From: Burkholderiales bacterium
GTDB taxonomy: Bacteria > Pseudomonadota > Gammaproteobacteria > Burkholderiales > Usitatibacteraceae
Assembly: GCA_025350945.1 (NCBI GenBank)
Contig: JANXWW010000259.1
Location: forward strand, 1-23,934
DNA: 23,934 bases
Direction of reading: 5' to 3'
The notes beneath the pieces are model-generated. The model was not told the origin of the DNA, made no database searches, and saw nothing but the letters and a program-made list of their open reading frames with translations. Positions 8,851 through 15,891 of the stretch are shown here, piece after piece. The position numbers were made by a program, and so were the translations under genes. Positions within the stretch are counted from its first letter, which is position 1. Every line of letters begins with the position of its first letter.

Positions 8851-10161
8851 TCAGGCCACCAAACGCATGCGACGCACCAAGGGGCGCGCAAAAAGCTCAG
8901 CCAAATCGGCGGCTTGGTCGTAGCCTTGAATCGGCGTAAACACCAATTCGATTGACCATTTAGTCGTCATGCCTTCGGCTTCGAGTGGGTTGGCGAGACC
9001 GAGTCCGCACACGACCAAATCAGGCTTGGCAGCGCGGCAACGATCAAGTTGATTTTCAACGTGCTGACCTTCTGAAAGTTGTACTCCTTTGGGCAATAAT
9101 TCGAGTTCACGTGCAAGGTGTTGTTTGTGCAAAAACGGTGTGCCGACTTCAACTAATTCAACACCAAGCTCTCGTGCCAAGAAGCGTGCGAGTGGAATTT
9201 CCAGTTGCGAATCAGGAAAGAAAAATACGCGTTTGCCGGATAATTCTTCGCGGTAGCGAGCTACCGCGCGAGTGGCGCGCTCATGTGCGCTGGCGGTAGC
9301 GGTGTCAAATGTTGCCTCAGATACGCCCCAAACATTAGCCGCCGCTTTTAACCATGCGGTGGTGCCCTCGACGCCTAATGGAAAGGGTGCGTCAATGCGT
9401 TTTGCGCCGCGTTCTTCAAGGGCACGAGCAGTATCGGCCAGGAAAGGTTGTGCTAATAAATATCGTGTATTCGCACCAACCGGTGGAAGATCAGTTGCGT
9501 GGCGTGGAGGGAAAAAACGTACCGGGCCAATGTTAAGCGCGGCAAATAAACGGATGAATTGATCCTCAACTACGTCGGCAAGTGAGCCCACCACCATCAA
9601 TGCTGTTGGTGCGTCAGATGGGGAGGCTGGTAAATCAGGAACAAGTGAAGCGAGACAGGCATCTTCGCCTTGCGTGAACGTGGTTTCGATTCCGCTGCCG
9701 GAATAATTCAGCACGCGCACATCAGGCGAAAACTTCTTCGACAATCTTGCGGAAGCGCGTGATAGGTCGAGCTTGATAACTTCTGATGGGCACGATCCGA
9801 CCAAAAATAACAGACGAATGTCGGGGCGGCGTGCGAGTAGCTGATTCACGATTCTGTCCAACTCTTCATTGCAATCTGCTAAACCCGCGAGGTCACGCTC
9901 GTCAATAATGGCGGTGGCAAAACGGGGCTCGGCAAAGATCATCACACCGGCAGCGGACTGAATTAAGTGCGCACACGTGCGCGAGCCAACAACAAGAAAA
10001 AACGCATCCTGAATTTTGCGATGTAGCCAGATGATGCCGGTGAGGCCGCAGAATACCTCACGCTGACCTCGTTCGCGAAGGATCGGGATGACGGTGGCAT
10101 CACCCCAGCCAGGTGTGGTTGCCGATGTGGTTATCAAAGGAGCCGTTGCCTGCGCGTTCAT
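8851..10161 (-). CDS. bchN: Light-independent protochlorophyllide reductase subunit N
   Basis: 436 residues. With BchB it forms the heterotetramer that holds the NB iron-sulfur cluster and the substrate. Three candidate cluster cysteines are in place: C38 (REVFCGLTG), C63 (SRTCAHL) and C124 (VGSCPSEV), matching the family pattern of three BchN cysteines plus one BchB aspartate. The frame is open upstream to 10233, but the ATG at 10161 overlaps the bchF stop as ATGA and gives a normal N terminus, so it is chosen. Spacing to bchB is one base. Confidence 0.96.
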   Translation of the reverse strand: MNAQATAPLITTSATTPGWGDATVIPILRERGQREVFCGLTGIIWLHRKIQDAFFLVVGSRTCAHLIQSAAGVMIFAEPRFATAIIDERDLAGLADCNEELDRIVNQLLARRPDIRLLFLVGSCPSEVIKLDLSRASARLSKKFSPDVRVLNYSGSGIETTFTQGEDACLASLVPDLPASPSDAPTALMVVGSLADVVEDQFIRLFAALNIGPVRFFPPRHATDLPPVGANTRYLLAQPFLADTARALEERGAKRIDAPFPLGVEGTTAWLKAAANVWGVSEATFDTATASAHERATRAVARYREELSGKRVFFFPDSQLEIPLARFLARELGVELVEVGTPFLHKQHLARELELLPKGVQLSEGQHVENQLDRCRAAKPDLVVCGLGLANPLEAEGMTTKWSIELVFTPIQGYDQAADLAELFARPLVRRMRLVA

Positions 10162-10676
10162 GCGGCTACTCCTGCTTGTCCCATGATTTGCGATTCTTTC
10201 GCATGCTGAATGCGTGCCATGCGCAGTTTCCAAATGAATTGGGCTGCATTGACTGTGTAGGTGGCATAGGCGGCAAGGGCCAGATACATCTGCTGACGCT
10301 CATTTAACCAACCCGTCATCAGCGCGATCAAATAAGCGGTGTGCAGTGCAATCACCACCATGCTGACCGCATCTTCCCAAAAGAACGCGGGTGCGAAAAG
10401 ATATTGACCGAACACGACTTTTTCCCAAACCGCACCCGTGACCATGATGGTGTAAAGCACCATCGTTTTTATAACGATGGAAATCGTTGCCGCTTGCAGG
10501 CCCTCGCCAGTGCTCAGATAGCGCAGCACAAGACCAACGCTGACAAGCAAAACCAGAAACTGAATCGGAGCCAGAATGCCTTGCACGAGCGTCCAGCGCG
10601 TGTTGTCGCGACGCACGCGTTGCTCAGGCGTGTATAGAGATGAGGATGAATGCTGCTGTAGATTGCGTTTGTGCAT
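10158..10676 (-). CDS. bchF: 3-vinyl bacteriochlorophyllide hydratase BchF
   Basis: 172 residues with about four hydrophobic segments. BchF adds water to the C3 vinyl group of (bacterio)chlorophyllide, opening the branch to bacteriochlorophyll a. Family blocks seen are LYTPEQRVRRDNTRWTLVQG (residues 15-34), TMVLYTIMVTGAVWEKVVFG and FAPAFFWEDAVSMVVIALHT. It is the first gene of the leftward unit. No strong Shine-Dalgarno precedes the ATG at 10676, but no other in-frame ATG lies before the conserved block. Its promoter lies in the region shared with aerR. The TGA overlaps the bchN ATG. Confidence 0.95.
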   Translation of the reverse strand: MHKRNLQQHSSSSLYTPEQRVRRDNTRWTLVQGILAPIQFLVLLVSVGLVLRYLSTGEGLQAATISIVIKTMVLYTIMVTGAVWEKVVFGQYLFAPAFFWEDAVSMVVIALHTAYLIALMTGWLNERQQMYLALAAYATYTVNAAQFIWKLRMARIQHAKESQIMGQAGVAA

Positions 10677-10715
10677 CTGAACATGTCCGAAAATCTAATT
10701 TTTCCCCGCAAACAA

Positions 10716-10744
10716 AATTTAGACTCGTTCAATAAATATGTCAA
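10716..10744 (-). promoter_or_regulatory. Predicted sigma70-type promoter of the bchF operon
   Basis: On the minus strand TTGACA (10744-10739) is followed after 17 bases by TAAATT (10721-10716), a perfect -35 and a 4/6 -10. Transcription would start near 10709, about 33 bases before the bchF ATG. The -35 is the outer half of a PpsR-type palindrome, so repressor binding would block it directly. The start site is inferred, not seen. Confidence 0.55.
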
Positions 10745-10756
10745 GCAAAGTTTACG
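10739..10756. promoter_or_regulatory. Candidate PpsR/CrtJ operator 1 (bchF side)
   Basis: TGTCAAGCAAAGTTTACG matches the known TGT-N12-ACA palindrome at 5 of 6 defined bases (ACG for ACA). Its left half is the bchF -35 box on the minus strand. It shares two bases with operator 2. Confidence 0.55.
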
Positions 10757-10772
10757 TCAATTTAACTTGACA
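10755..10772. promoter_or_regulatory. Candidate PpsR/CrtJ operator 2 (aerR side)
   Basis: CGTCAATTTAACTTGACA matches TGT-N12-ACA at 5 of 6 defined bases, with GTCAA...TTGAC symmetry inside the spacer. Its right half TTGACA is the -35 box of the rightward promoter. Together with operator 1 it forms a 34-base element whose ends are the two -35 boxes. Confidence 0.65.
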
Positions 10773-10796
10773 TGTTTTTCACGAAAGCTGTATAAC
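10767..10796 (+). promoter_or_regulatory. Predicted sigma70 promoter of the aerR-ppsR-bchG unit
   Basis: TTGACA (10767-10772) and TATAAC (10791-10796) are 18 bases apart, close to consensus at both boxes. Transcription would start near 10803, giving a long leader of about 240 bases before the aerR ATG. Overlap of the -35 with operator 2 suggests repression by PpsR, the product of the second gene. Confidence 0.65.
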
Positions 10797-10838
10797 GTAG
10801 GTTCATGTGTAACTGACATTGGAAATTGACTCAAAACA

Positions 10839-10856
10839 TGACAAGCCTACTTGACA
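10839..10856. promoter_or_regulatory. Candidate PpsR/CrtJ operator 3 in the aerR leader
   Basis: TGACAAGCCTACTTGACA differs from TGT-N12-ACA only at the third base and has an inner CAAG...CTTG symmetry. It lies about 40 bases downstream of the predicted aerR transcription start. PpsR is known to bind paired sites cooperatively, so this could be a roadblock or looping partner. Confidence 0.4.
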
Positions 10857-10985
10857 ACGCGACATCAGAAAGGCCTACTAAGCGCAGACGAATTGCATCG
10901 TCTTGCTCGCTGGCTAGACGATGCAAATTTGCGTTTCAGGGGTCGAGTGATGGTCCAAGCATCATTTCGACATATAGATGGTCAC
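10851..10985 (+). other. Short open frame in the aerR leader (possible leader peptide or gene remnant)
   Basis: From TTG at 10851 this frame encodes 44 residues ending at the TAG at 10983-10985. The middle, LSADELHRLARWLDDANLRF, looks like a real amphipathic helix rather than a shadow translation, and the tail FRGRVMVQASFRHIDGHA is also protein-like. No Shine-Dalgarno precedes the TTG. A one-base frame change near 10880 would join it to an ATG at 10826 or 10838. I do not recognise the protein. It may be a leader peptide, a decayed gene, or coincidence; the 11-bp hairpin lies inside it. Confidence 0.25.
10893..10926 (+). repeat. Perfect 11-bp hairpin in the aerR leader
   Basis: TTGCATCGTCT (10893-10903) and AGACGATGCAA (10916-10926) pair perfectly around a 12-base loop. 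No U-run follows, so it is not a standard intrinsic terminator. It lies about 120 bases upstream of the aerR start and could act as an RNA structure in the leader or as a protein-binding palindrome. Confidence 0.7.
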
Positions 10986-11044
10986 GCGTAGGAATTGCTT
11001 TAACAGCGCGCACGGCCGTTCATAGCTTGATTAGGAGGAAGTCA

Positions 11045-11974
11045 ATGGATTTGAGTCAGCAGATATTGTCCCGGCGACATGCGCAAGATCAGGGCCTGAA
11101 TGGCCCGGAATCTGACCTTTGCGATGTCAATCAACGACAACGTGCCCGCCCCCGTGCGGATTCATCAGAAAGCCACGCTGCATCGTTGTCCCGCATTATT
11201 GAATCGCAAATTATTCCGCGATTAATGTTGGCGCATCGGGCGGCACAGAATGCGTCACCGCTACCGGCTATCGATATTCACGCGCCTGGTCCGGACGCGA
11301 TTGCCGAGTTTGCCGATATTGTCGTTTCCAGCAATGTGAGTGCCGCGGCGGAATATGTAGAAGTGCAGCGCGCGAATGGTATGTCGCTTGAATCGGTTTA
11401 TATCGATTTACTCTCGCCCACAGCGCGACATCTCGGTTATCTCTGGGAAAATGACCTTTGTGATTTCACCGAAGTTACCGCAGGTTTATGGCGCTTGCAG
11501 CAACTGCTGCATGAGTTGAGCCCTGCTTTCCAGGGTGATGGCGCAGGCGCTCAATTATCAGGATTATCTCGGCCAAAGCTGGCGCGCCGGGCGCTGCTAC
11601 TGCCAGCACCTGGCGATCAACATACCTTTGGCCTTTTTATGGTGTCTGAGTTTTTCAGGCGCGCGGATTGGGATGTTTGGGGTGAACTACCCGCATCGAT
11701 AGAACAGCTCATCAGCACGGTGCGCGAAGAGCGATTTGATATGGTGGGCTTTTCGGTCGGAAGTGTGCTCAAGCTGGAAGAATTGAAATTTGCAATCCAC
11801 GCGGTTCGGCTCGAATCACGCAATAAAAACATTACAGTCATGGTGGGTGGCCCGATATTTGTGGCTCATCCTGAGTATGTCGATTTGGTTGGCGCAGATA
11901 TGACAGCCGCTCATGGTCGTGATGCCGTTATTTTTGCCGAGGAGTTGGTCGCACGCATAGTGGTAAGTAGTTGA
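11045..11974 (+). CDS. aerR: AerR/PpaA-type cobalamin-binding antirepressor
   Basis: 309 residues. AerR/PpaA proteins bind B12 and, in Rhodobacter, counteract CrtJ/PpsR in a light- and B12-dependent way. The C-terminal B12-binding domain is intact: DxHxxG as D191-Q-H193-T-F-G196, then SVGSVLKL and VMVGGPIF. A preceding helical domain includes GLWRLQQLLHEL (W149, H156), the region capping the cobalamin. The frame is open to 10826, but the ATG at 11045 follows a near-perfect AGGAGG (11033-11038) with 6-base spacing, so it is chosen. It lies 13 bases before ppsR; this pairing is the usual one in purple bacteria. Confidence 0.9.
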   Translation: MDLSQQILSRRHAQDQGLNGPESDLCDVNQRQRARPRADSSESHAASLSRIIESQIIPRLMLAHRAAQNASPLPAIDIHAPGPDAIAEFADIVVSSNVSAAAEYVEVQRANGMSLESVYIDLLSPTARHLGYLWENDLCDFTEVTAGLWRLQQLLHELSPAFQGDGAGAQLSGLSRPKLARRALLLPAPGDQHTFGLFMVSEFFRRADWDVWGELPASIEQLISTVREERFDMVGFSVGSVLKLEELKFAIHAVRLESRNKNITVMVGGPIFVAHPEYVDLVGADMTAAHGRDAVIFAEELVARIVVSS

Positions 11975-11987
11975 AACTGGAGAATCA

Positions 11988-13505
11988 TTGTTGAGTGCAG
12001 AACAGAAGTACCGTGAAATAGCCGAACGATTAGACTTAGGGGACCCTAACAGGGCGCAAACAGGTAGGTTTTTGATGGATCAGTTTGAATCACCATTGAA
12101 ATCGTTCGGCGGCCTTGATGCAGAGTCTGCGGCGAATCTCATCGCCGCCGCCGCAGATGTCGCACTGGTCATTGATGGGCATGGGGTAATTCGCGACGTC
12201 GCATGTGGTGCAGATGAGTTCGCGCAGGAGTCGTGCAAAAGATGGGTAGGCCGACCTTGGATTGACACGGTAACGATCGAAACTAAGCCTAAAATTGAAG
12301 CCTTGCTCAGAGACGCAGGCACCAAGGGCGAGCGTAAATGGCGGCAAGTCAACCACGCCTATTCAAAAGGTGCTGACATTCCATTCTCATACTCAGCGGT
12401 ACAGGTTGGTCATGATGGTCGCATTGTGGCGTTTGGGCGGGATTTGCGCGCGAATGCGGCATTGCAGCAGCGCTTGGTCGATGCGCAGCAATCAATGGAG
12501 CGCGACTATTGGCGTTTGCGGCACGTGGAAACGCGATATCGTTTGTTGTTTCAGATGGCATCTGAGGCGGTGTTGGTACTGGATGCCACGACACTGAAAG
12601 TCGTCGAAGCAAATCCGGCGGTGGGCAAACTCATGGGTCGTGCTGCGGAAAAATTTGTCGGACGGACTTTCCCTGACGGATTCGATGAGGATGGAACGCG
12701 CGCAATAGAAGAGCTTTTTGCGAAAGTGCGAACGGCAGTTGCGGCTGACGATGTGCACGCGAAAATGGCTGAGAGCGGGCTTGAATTTGTGATCTCAGCC
12801 TCTTTGTTCCGACAGGAACGCAGTTCGTCTTTATTAGTACGTTTGGCTCCCGTGCACGCTAATGTTGCTGGCGCGAGTGTGCCAACGGCTATCCTGCGCA
12901 TCATGGAGAATGCGCCTGACGGATTTGTTGTCACCGATCTTGAAGGCAAACTGCTGGTGGCGAATCGTGCATTTGTCGATTTGGCGCAGCTCGCTTCTGA
13001 AGAGCGGGCACGTGGCGAATCGCTAGAACGCTGGTTGGGGCAATCCGGCGTTGATTTCAAGGTGCTTGTGTCGAACCTTCATCAACATGGTTCGGTTCGA
13101 CTATTCGCGACCACGTTGCGCGGCGAACATGGCTCTACTGCCGAGGTGGAAATTTCTGCTGTGGCCGTACCGAACGCGGATTTGCCATGCATGGGTTTTA
13201 CTATTCGCAATGTGGGCAAGCGCCTGGGTGGTCGTGATGTTCGTGCTAGTCGCGAGCTGCCGAGATCTGTCGAGCAGTTAACCGAACTGGTCGGGCGCGT
13301 TTCTCTTAAAGAGCTGGTTGTTGAGACCACCGACATGATCGAAAAACTTTGCATTGAAGCAGCACTCGAGCTAACGCAGGATAATCGTGCGGCGGCAGCT
13401 GAGATGTTGGGCTTGAGCCGCCAGAGTTTGTACGTCAAGCTGCGCCGTTATGGGCTTGGCGACTTGCCTGCTGATGCAACTGCATTGGATACCCGGCCAA
13501 ATTAA
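11988..13505 (+). CDS. ppsR: PpsR/CrtJ transcriptional repressor of photosynthesis genes
   Basis: Up to 505 residues. PpsR represses bch, crt and puc genes under oxygen by binding TGT-N12-ACA. Three PAS-like segments are seen at about 46-155, 184-290 (ETRYRLLFQMASEAVLVLDA) and 302-410 (IMENAPDGFVVTDLEGK). A Fis-type helix-turn-helix follows at about 455-487 (NRAAAAEMLGLSRQSLYVKL). C455, just before the HTH, corresponds in context to the redox-active C420 of CrtJ. The chosen start is TTG at 11988 (TTG again at 11991) because GGAG lies 5 bases upstream. An ATG at 12075 would drop 29 residues outside the PAS core and is the main alternative. Confidence 0.93.
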   Translation: MLSAEQKYREIAERLDLGDPNRAQTGRFLMDQFESPLKSFGGLDAESAANLIAAAADVALVIDGHGVIRDVACGADEFAQESCKRWVGRPWIDTVTIETKPKIEALLRDAGTKGERKWRQVNHAYSKGADIPFSYSAVQVGHDGRIVAFGRDLRANAALQQRLVDAQQSMERDYWRLRHVETRYRLLFQMASEAVLVLDATTLKVVEANPAVGKLMGRAAEKFVGRTFPDGFDEDGTRAIEELFAKVRTAVAADDVHAKMAESGLEFVISASLFRQERSSSLLVRLAPVHANVAGASVPTAILRIMENAPDGFVVTDLEGKLLVANRAFVDLAQLASEERARGESLERWLGQSGVDFKVLVSNLHQHGSVRLFATTLRGEHGSTAEVEISAVAVPNADLPCMGFTIRNVGKRLGGRDVRASRELPRSVEQLTELVGRVSLKELVVETTDMIEKLCIEAALELTQDNRAAAAEMLGLSRQSLYVKLRRYGLGDLPADATALDTRPN

Positions 13506-13529
13506 AGCACTTCTCTGCATAACAATCGC

Positions 13530-14498
13530 ATGACGCTGGCCAAACGAATGATAAACGCAGAAAAATTATCGGCAGTCAAGCTCGCGCAAGTCAAACAAAC
13601 ATCGGCCACGCGGCCGAGCCTCGCCACGGTTGCCGAGTTGTTAAAACCCATTACCTGGTTTCCACCCATGTGGGCGTTCGGTTGTGGCGTGGTTTCTTCC
13701 GGCGCTTCATTCGATGGCAAATGGCCGCTCATCATCACCGGTGTGGTGCTTGCCGGGCCGCTGGTATGCGCCACCAGCCAGGCGGCGAACGATTGGTATG
13801 ATCGACATGTCGATGCCATCAACGAACCCAACCGGCCGATTCCATCAGGACGCATGCCAGGACGTTGGGGCTTGTATGTCGCGATTGTTTGGACAATTCT
13901 TTCGCTGTTCGTCGCAACGCTGCTTGGGCCGTGGGGTTTCGGGGCGGCGGTTGCGGGTCTTGTGCTCGCATGGGCGTATAGCGCGCCGCCATTTCGGTTA
14001 AAACAAAATGGCTGGTGGGGTAATTTAGCCTGCGGGATTTCGTATGAAGGGCTGGCGTGGCTGACCGGCGCTGCCGTTATGCTCGGTGGTGGGATGCCGG
14101 ATGTTCGTGTCTTGGCACTGGCGGCGCTCTACAGCCTTGGTGCGCATGGCATCATGACGCTCAATGACTTCAAGTCAGTCGAGGGCGATCTCAAAACTGG
14201 CATTGGCTCGCTACCCGCGCGGCTTGGCGTGGTGAATGCAGCGCGTGTGGCTTGTGTGGTTATGGCAGCTCCACAGGCGGTTGTGGTGGCTTTGTTAGTG
14301 ACGTGGGGGCATCCGATGCATGCGCTGAGTGTTGCGGCCCTGCTGGCGCTACAAATCGCCATGATGCCGCGCTTTGTGGCGAGCCCGGTTGAACGCGCGA
14401 CGTGGTATAGCGCCATCGGCATTAATTTTTATGTGTTGGGCATGCTGATCAGTGCGTTTGCGCTTCGCGCGGCGGCGAGCCTTGGCGGAGCCCCATGA
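13530..14498 (+). CDS. bchG: Bacteriochlorophyll synthase (geranylgeranyltransferase) BchG
   Basis: 322 residues. A UbiA-superfamily membrane prenyltransferase that esterifies bacteriochlorophyllide a with geranylgeranyl diphosphate. The Mg-diphosphate motif NDWYDRHVDAINEPNRP is at residues 87-103. The second acidic motif is NDFKSVEGDLKTGIGSLPAR. About eight to nine membrane helices are expected. It starts 24 bases after ppsR with no clear Shine-Dalgarno; an alternative ATG is at 13548. Its TGA overlaps the next ATG (ATGA). Lying directly behind ppsR, it probably shares the aerR promoter. Confidence 0.95.
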   Translation: MTLAKRMINAEKLSAVKLAQVKQTSATRPSLATVAELLKPITWFPPMWAFGCGVVSSGASFDGKWPLIITGVVLAGPLVCATSQAANDWYDRHVDAINEPNRPIPSGRMPGRWGLYVAIVWTILSLFVATLLGPWGFGAAVAGLVLAWAYSAPPFRLKQNGWWGNLACGISYEGLAWLTGAAVMLGGGMPDVRVLALAALYSLGAHGIMTLNDFKSVEGDLKTGIGSLPARLGVVNAARVACVVMAAPQAVVVALLVTWGHPMHALSVAALLALQIAMMPRFVASPVERATWYSAIGINFYVLGMLISAFALRAAASLGGAP

Positions 14499-15889
14499 TG
14501 ATGACGGCAACAGAGAATGCAAATTCATTAAGCTGGCTGGGCATTGTTCGCTTGGGATTGGTGCAGGCAGCGCTTGGCGCGATTGTGGTGCTAACAACAT
14601 CCACGATTAACCGCGTGATGGTGGTTGAGCTTGCGTTACCCGCTATGATTCCCGGCGCGCTGGTGGCATTGCATCATGCTTTGCAATTACTTCGTCCGCG
14701 CATGGGCCATGGTTCGGATGTTGGCGGGCGTGGTACACCGTGGATCATCGGCGGCATGGCGGTGCTGGCGCTAGGTGGCGTTCTTTCAGCGATGGCAACC
14801 GCCTTGATGGGTACTAATTTCGCAGGTGGCATTGCATTGGCAGTGCTGGCGTTCGCGCTGATTGGTGCTGGTGTTAGCGCATCGGGTACGTCGCTCTTGG
14901 TGCTCGTCGCCAAACGCGTGGCACCGAATCGCAAGCCGGCAGCGGCGGCGATCGTCTGGATTTTGATGATATCGGGATTTGTCGTGACTGCGACGGTGGC
15001 TGGCAAATTCCTCGACCCGTTTTCAACCGCACGCCTGGTGGCGGTGACAAGCGCGGTATCTGCAATTGCATTTGTTATTGCGCTGCTTGCCGTATGGGGC
15101 GTTGAGGGAAACTCGCGATTATCGAATGCGGGTGATGCGGCTACGACGGCATCAAAAAAACCATCTTTCAAATCTGCGTTGAAAGAAGTCTGGGCCGAAC
15201 CGCAAGCACGCCACTTCACGATTTTTGTTTTTGTTTCAATGTTTGCCTACAACGCACAAGATTTAATTCTTGAGCCGTTCGCAGGCTCTGTATTCAAATT
15301 TACAGTGGGCCAATCCACGGGCTTGTCCGGGCTGCAACATAGCGGTGTTTTAATGGGCATGATTTTAGTGGGCGCGATTGCAACCATGGCGTGGGGCAAA
15401 GCGCTGGGCTCGTTAAAATTCTGGATGGTGACCGGTTGCATTGGTTCGGGCATTGCCTTGCTTGGCTTGGTCGTTGCGGGTTCTGTGGGGCCAACATGGC
15501 CGTTTAAGGCGAACGTTTTTTTGTTGGGCCTTGCCAATGGTGCTTTCTCCATTGCCGCGGTAGCTTCAATGATGAGCATGGCCAGCAATGGACGCGAATC
15601 GCGTGAAGGCGTGCGCATGGGCTTGTGGGGCGCATCGCAGGCGATTGCATTTGGGTTGGGCAGTTTTTTTGGGGCGGCAATGAGCGATATGGCGAGATTG
15701 TTGTTGGGCTCCCCCGTGGCCGCCTACTCGACCGTGTTTGCATTTGAAGCGATATTGTTTTTAGTGGCGGCTGTTTTTGCATATCAAATCAGTCCAGCAA
15801 AAGATTTTCGACAAAGTAATGCAGGTTCCAAACCAAGTGATCCACCATCCCGTGACTCACTCGTGGCCAGCTTGACCGGAAGGGCATGA
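14495..15889 (+). CDS. PucC-family membrane protein between bchG and bchP (orf428 type)
   Basis: 464 residues, about 12 membrane helices. It belongs to the same PucC/LhaA family as the gene at 371-1828, with parallel blocks TINRVMVVELALP (near 33) and NAQDLILEPFAGSVFKF (near 252). A gene of this kind sits between bchG and bchP in many purple bacteria (ORF428 of Rhodobacter capsulatus). Its role is unclear; a link to pigment handling or delivery is an inference from location. Three ATGs in a row (14495, 14498, 14501) follow GGAG at 14487-14490, so the true start may be any of them; the first gives an ATGA overlap with bchG. Confidence 0.88.
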   Translation: MMMTATENANSLSWLGIVRLGLVQAALGAIVVLTTSTINRVMVVELALPAMIPGALVALHHALQLLRPRMGHGSDVGGRGTPWIIGGMAVLALGGVLSAMATALMGTNFAGGIALAVLAFALIGAGVSASGTSLLVLVAKRVAPNRKPAAAAIVWILMISGFVVTATVAGKFLDPFSTARLVAVTSAVSAIAFVIALLAVWGVEGNSRLSNAGDAATTASKKPSFKSALKEVWAEPQARHFTIFVFVSMFAYNAQDLILEPFAGSVFKFTVGQSTGLSGLQHSGVLMGMILVGAIATMAWGKALGSLKFWMVTGCIGSGIALLGLVVAGSVGPTWPFKANVFLLGLANGAFSIAAVASMMSMASNGRESREGVRMGLWGASQAIAFGLGSFFGAAMSDMARLLLGSPVAAYSTVFAFEAILFLVAAVFAYQISPAKDFRQSNAGSKPSDPPSRDSLVASLTGRA

Positions 15890-15891
15890 AT

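Noticed and set aside
8850..8891. Upstream extension of bchB
   Set aside because: The extra 14 residues would overlap bchN, and the start at 8849 puts the cluster-binding aspartate at position 36 as known for BchB.
10162..10233. Upstream extension of bchN
   Set aside because: It overlaps bchF by 76 bases in another frame; the ATGA start at 10161 gives the normal length.
10893..10926. aerR leader hairpin as an intrinsic terminator or cobalamin riboswitch
   Set aside because: No T-run follows the stem and no B12-box-like sequence was seen; left as an unexplained hairpin.
10826..11044. 73-residue N-terminal extension of AerR
   Set aside because: The extension reads as random arginine/serine-rich sequence, while AGGAGG lies exactly before the ATG at 11045.
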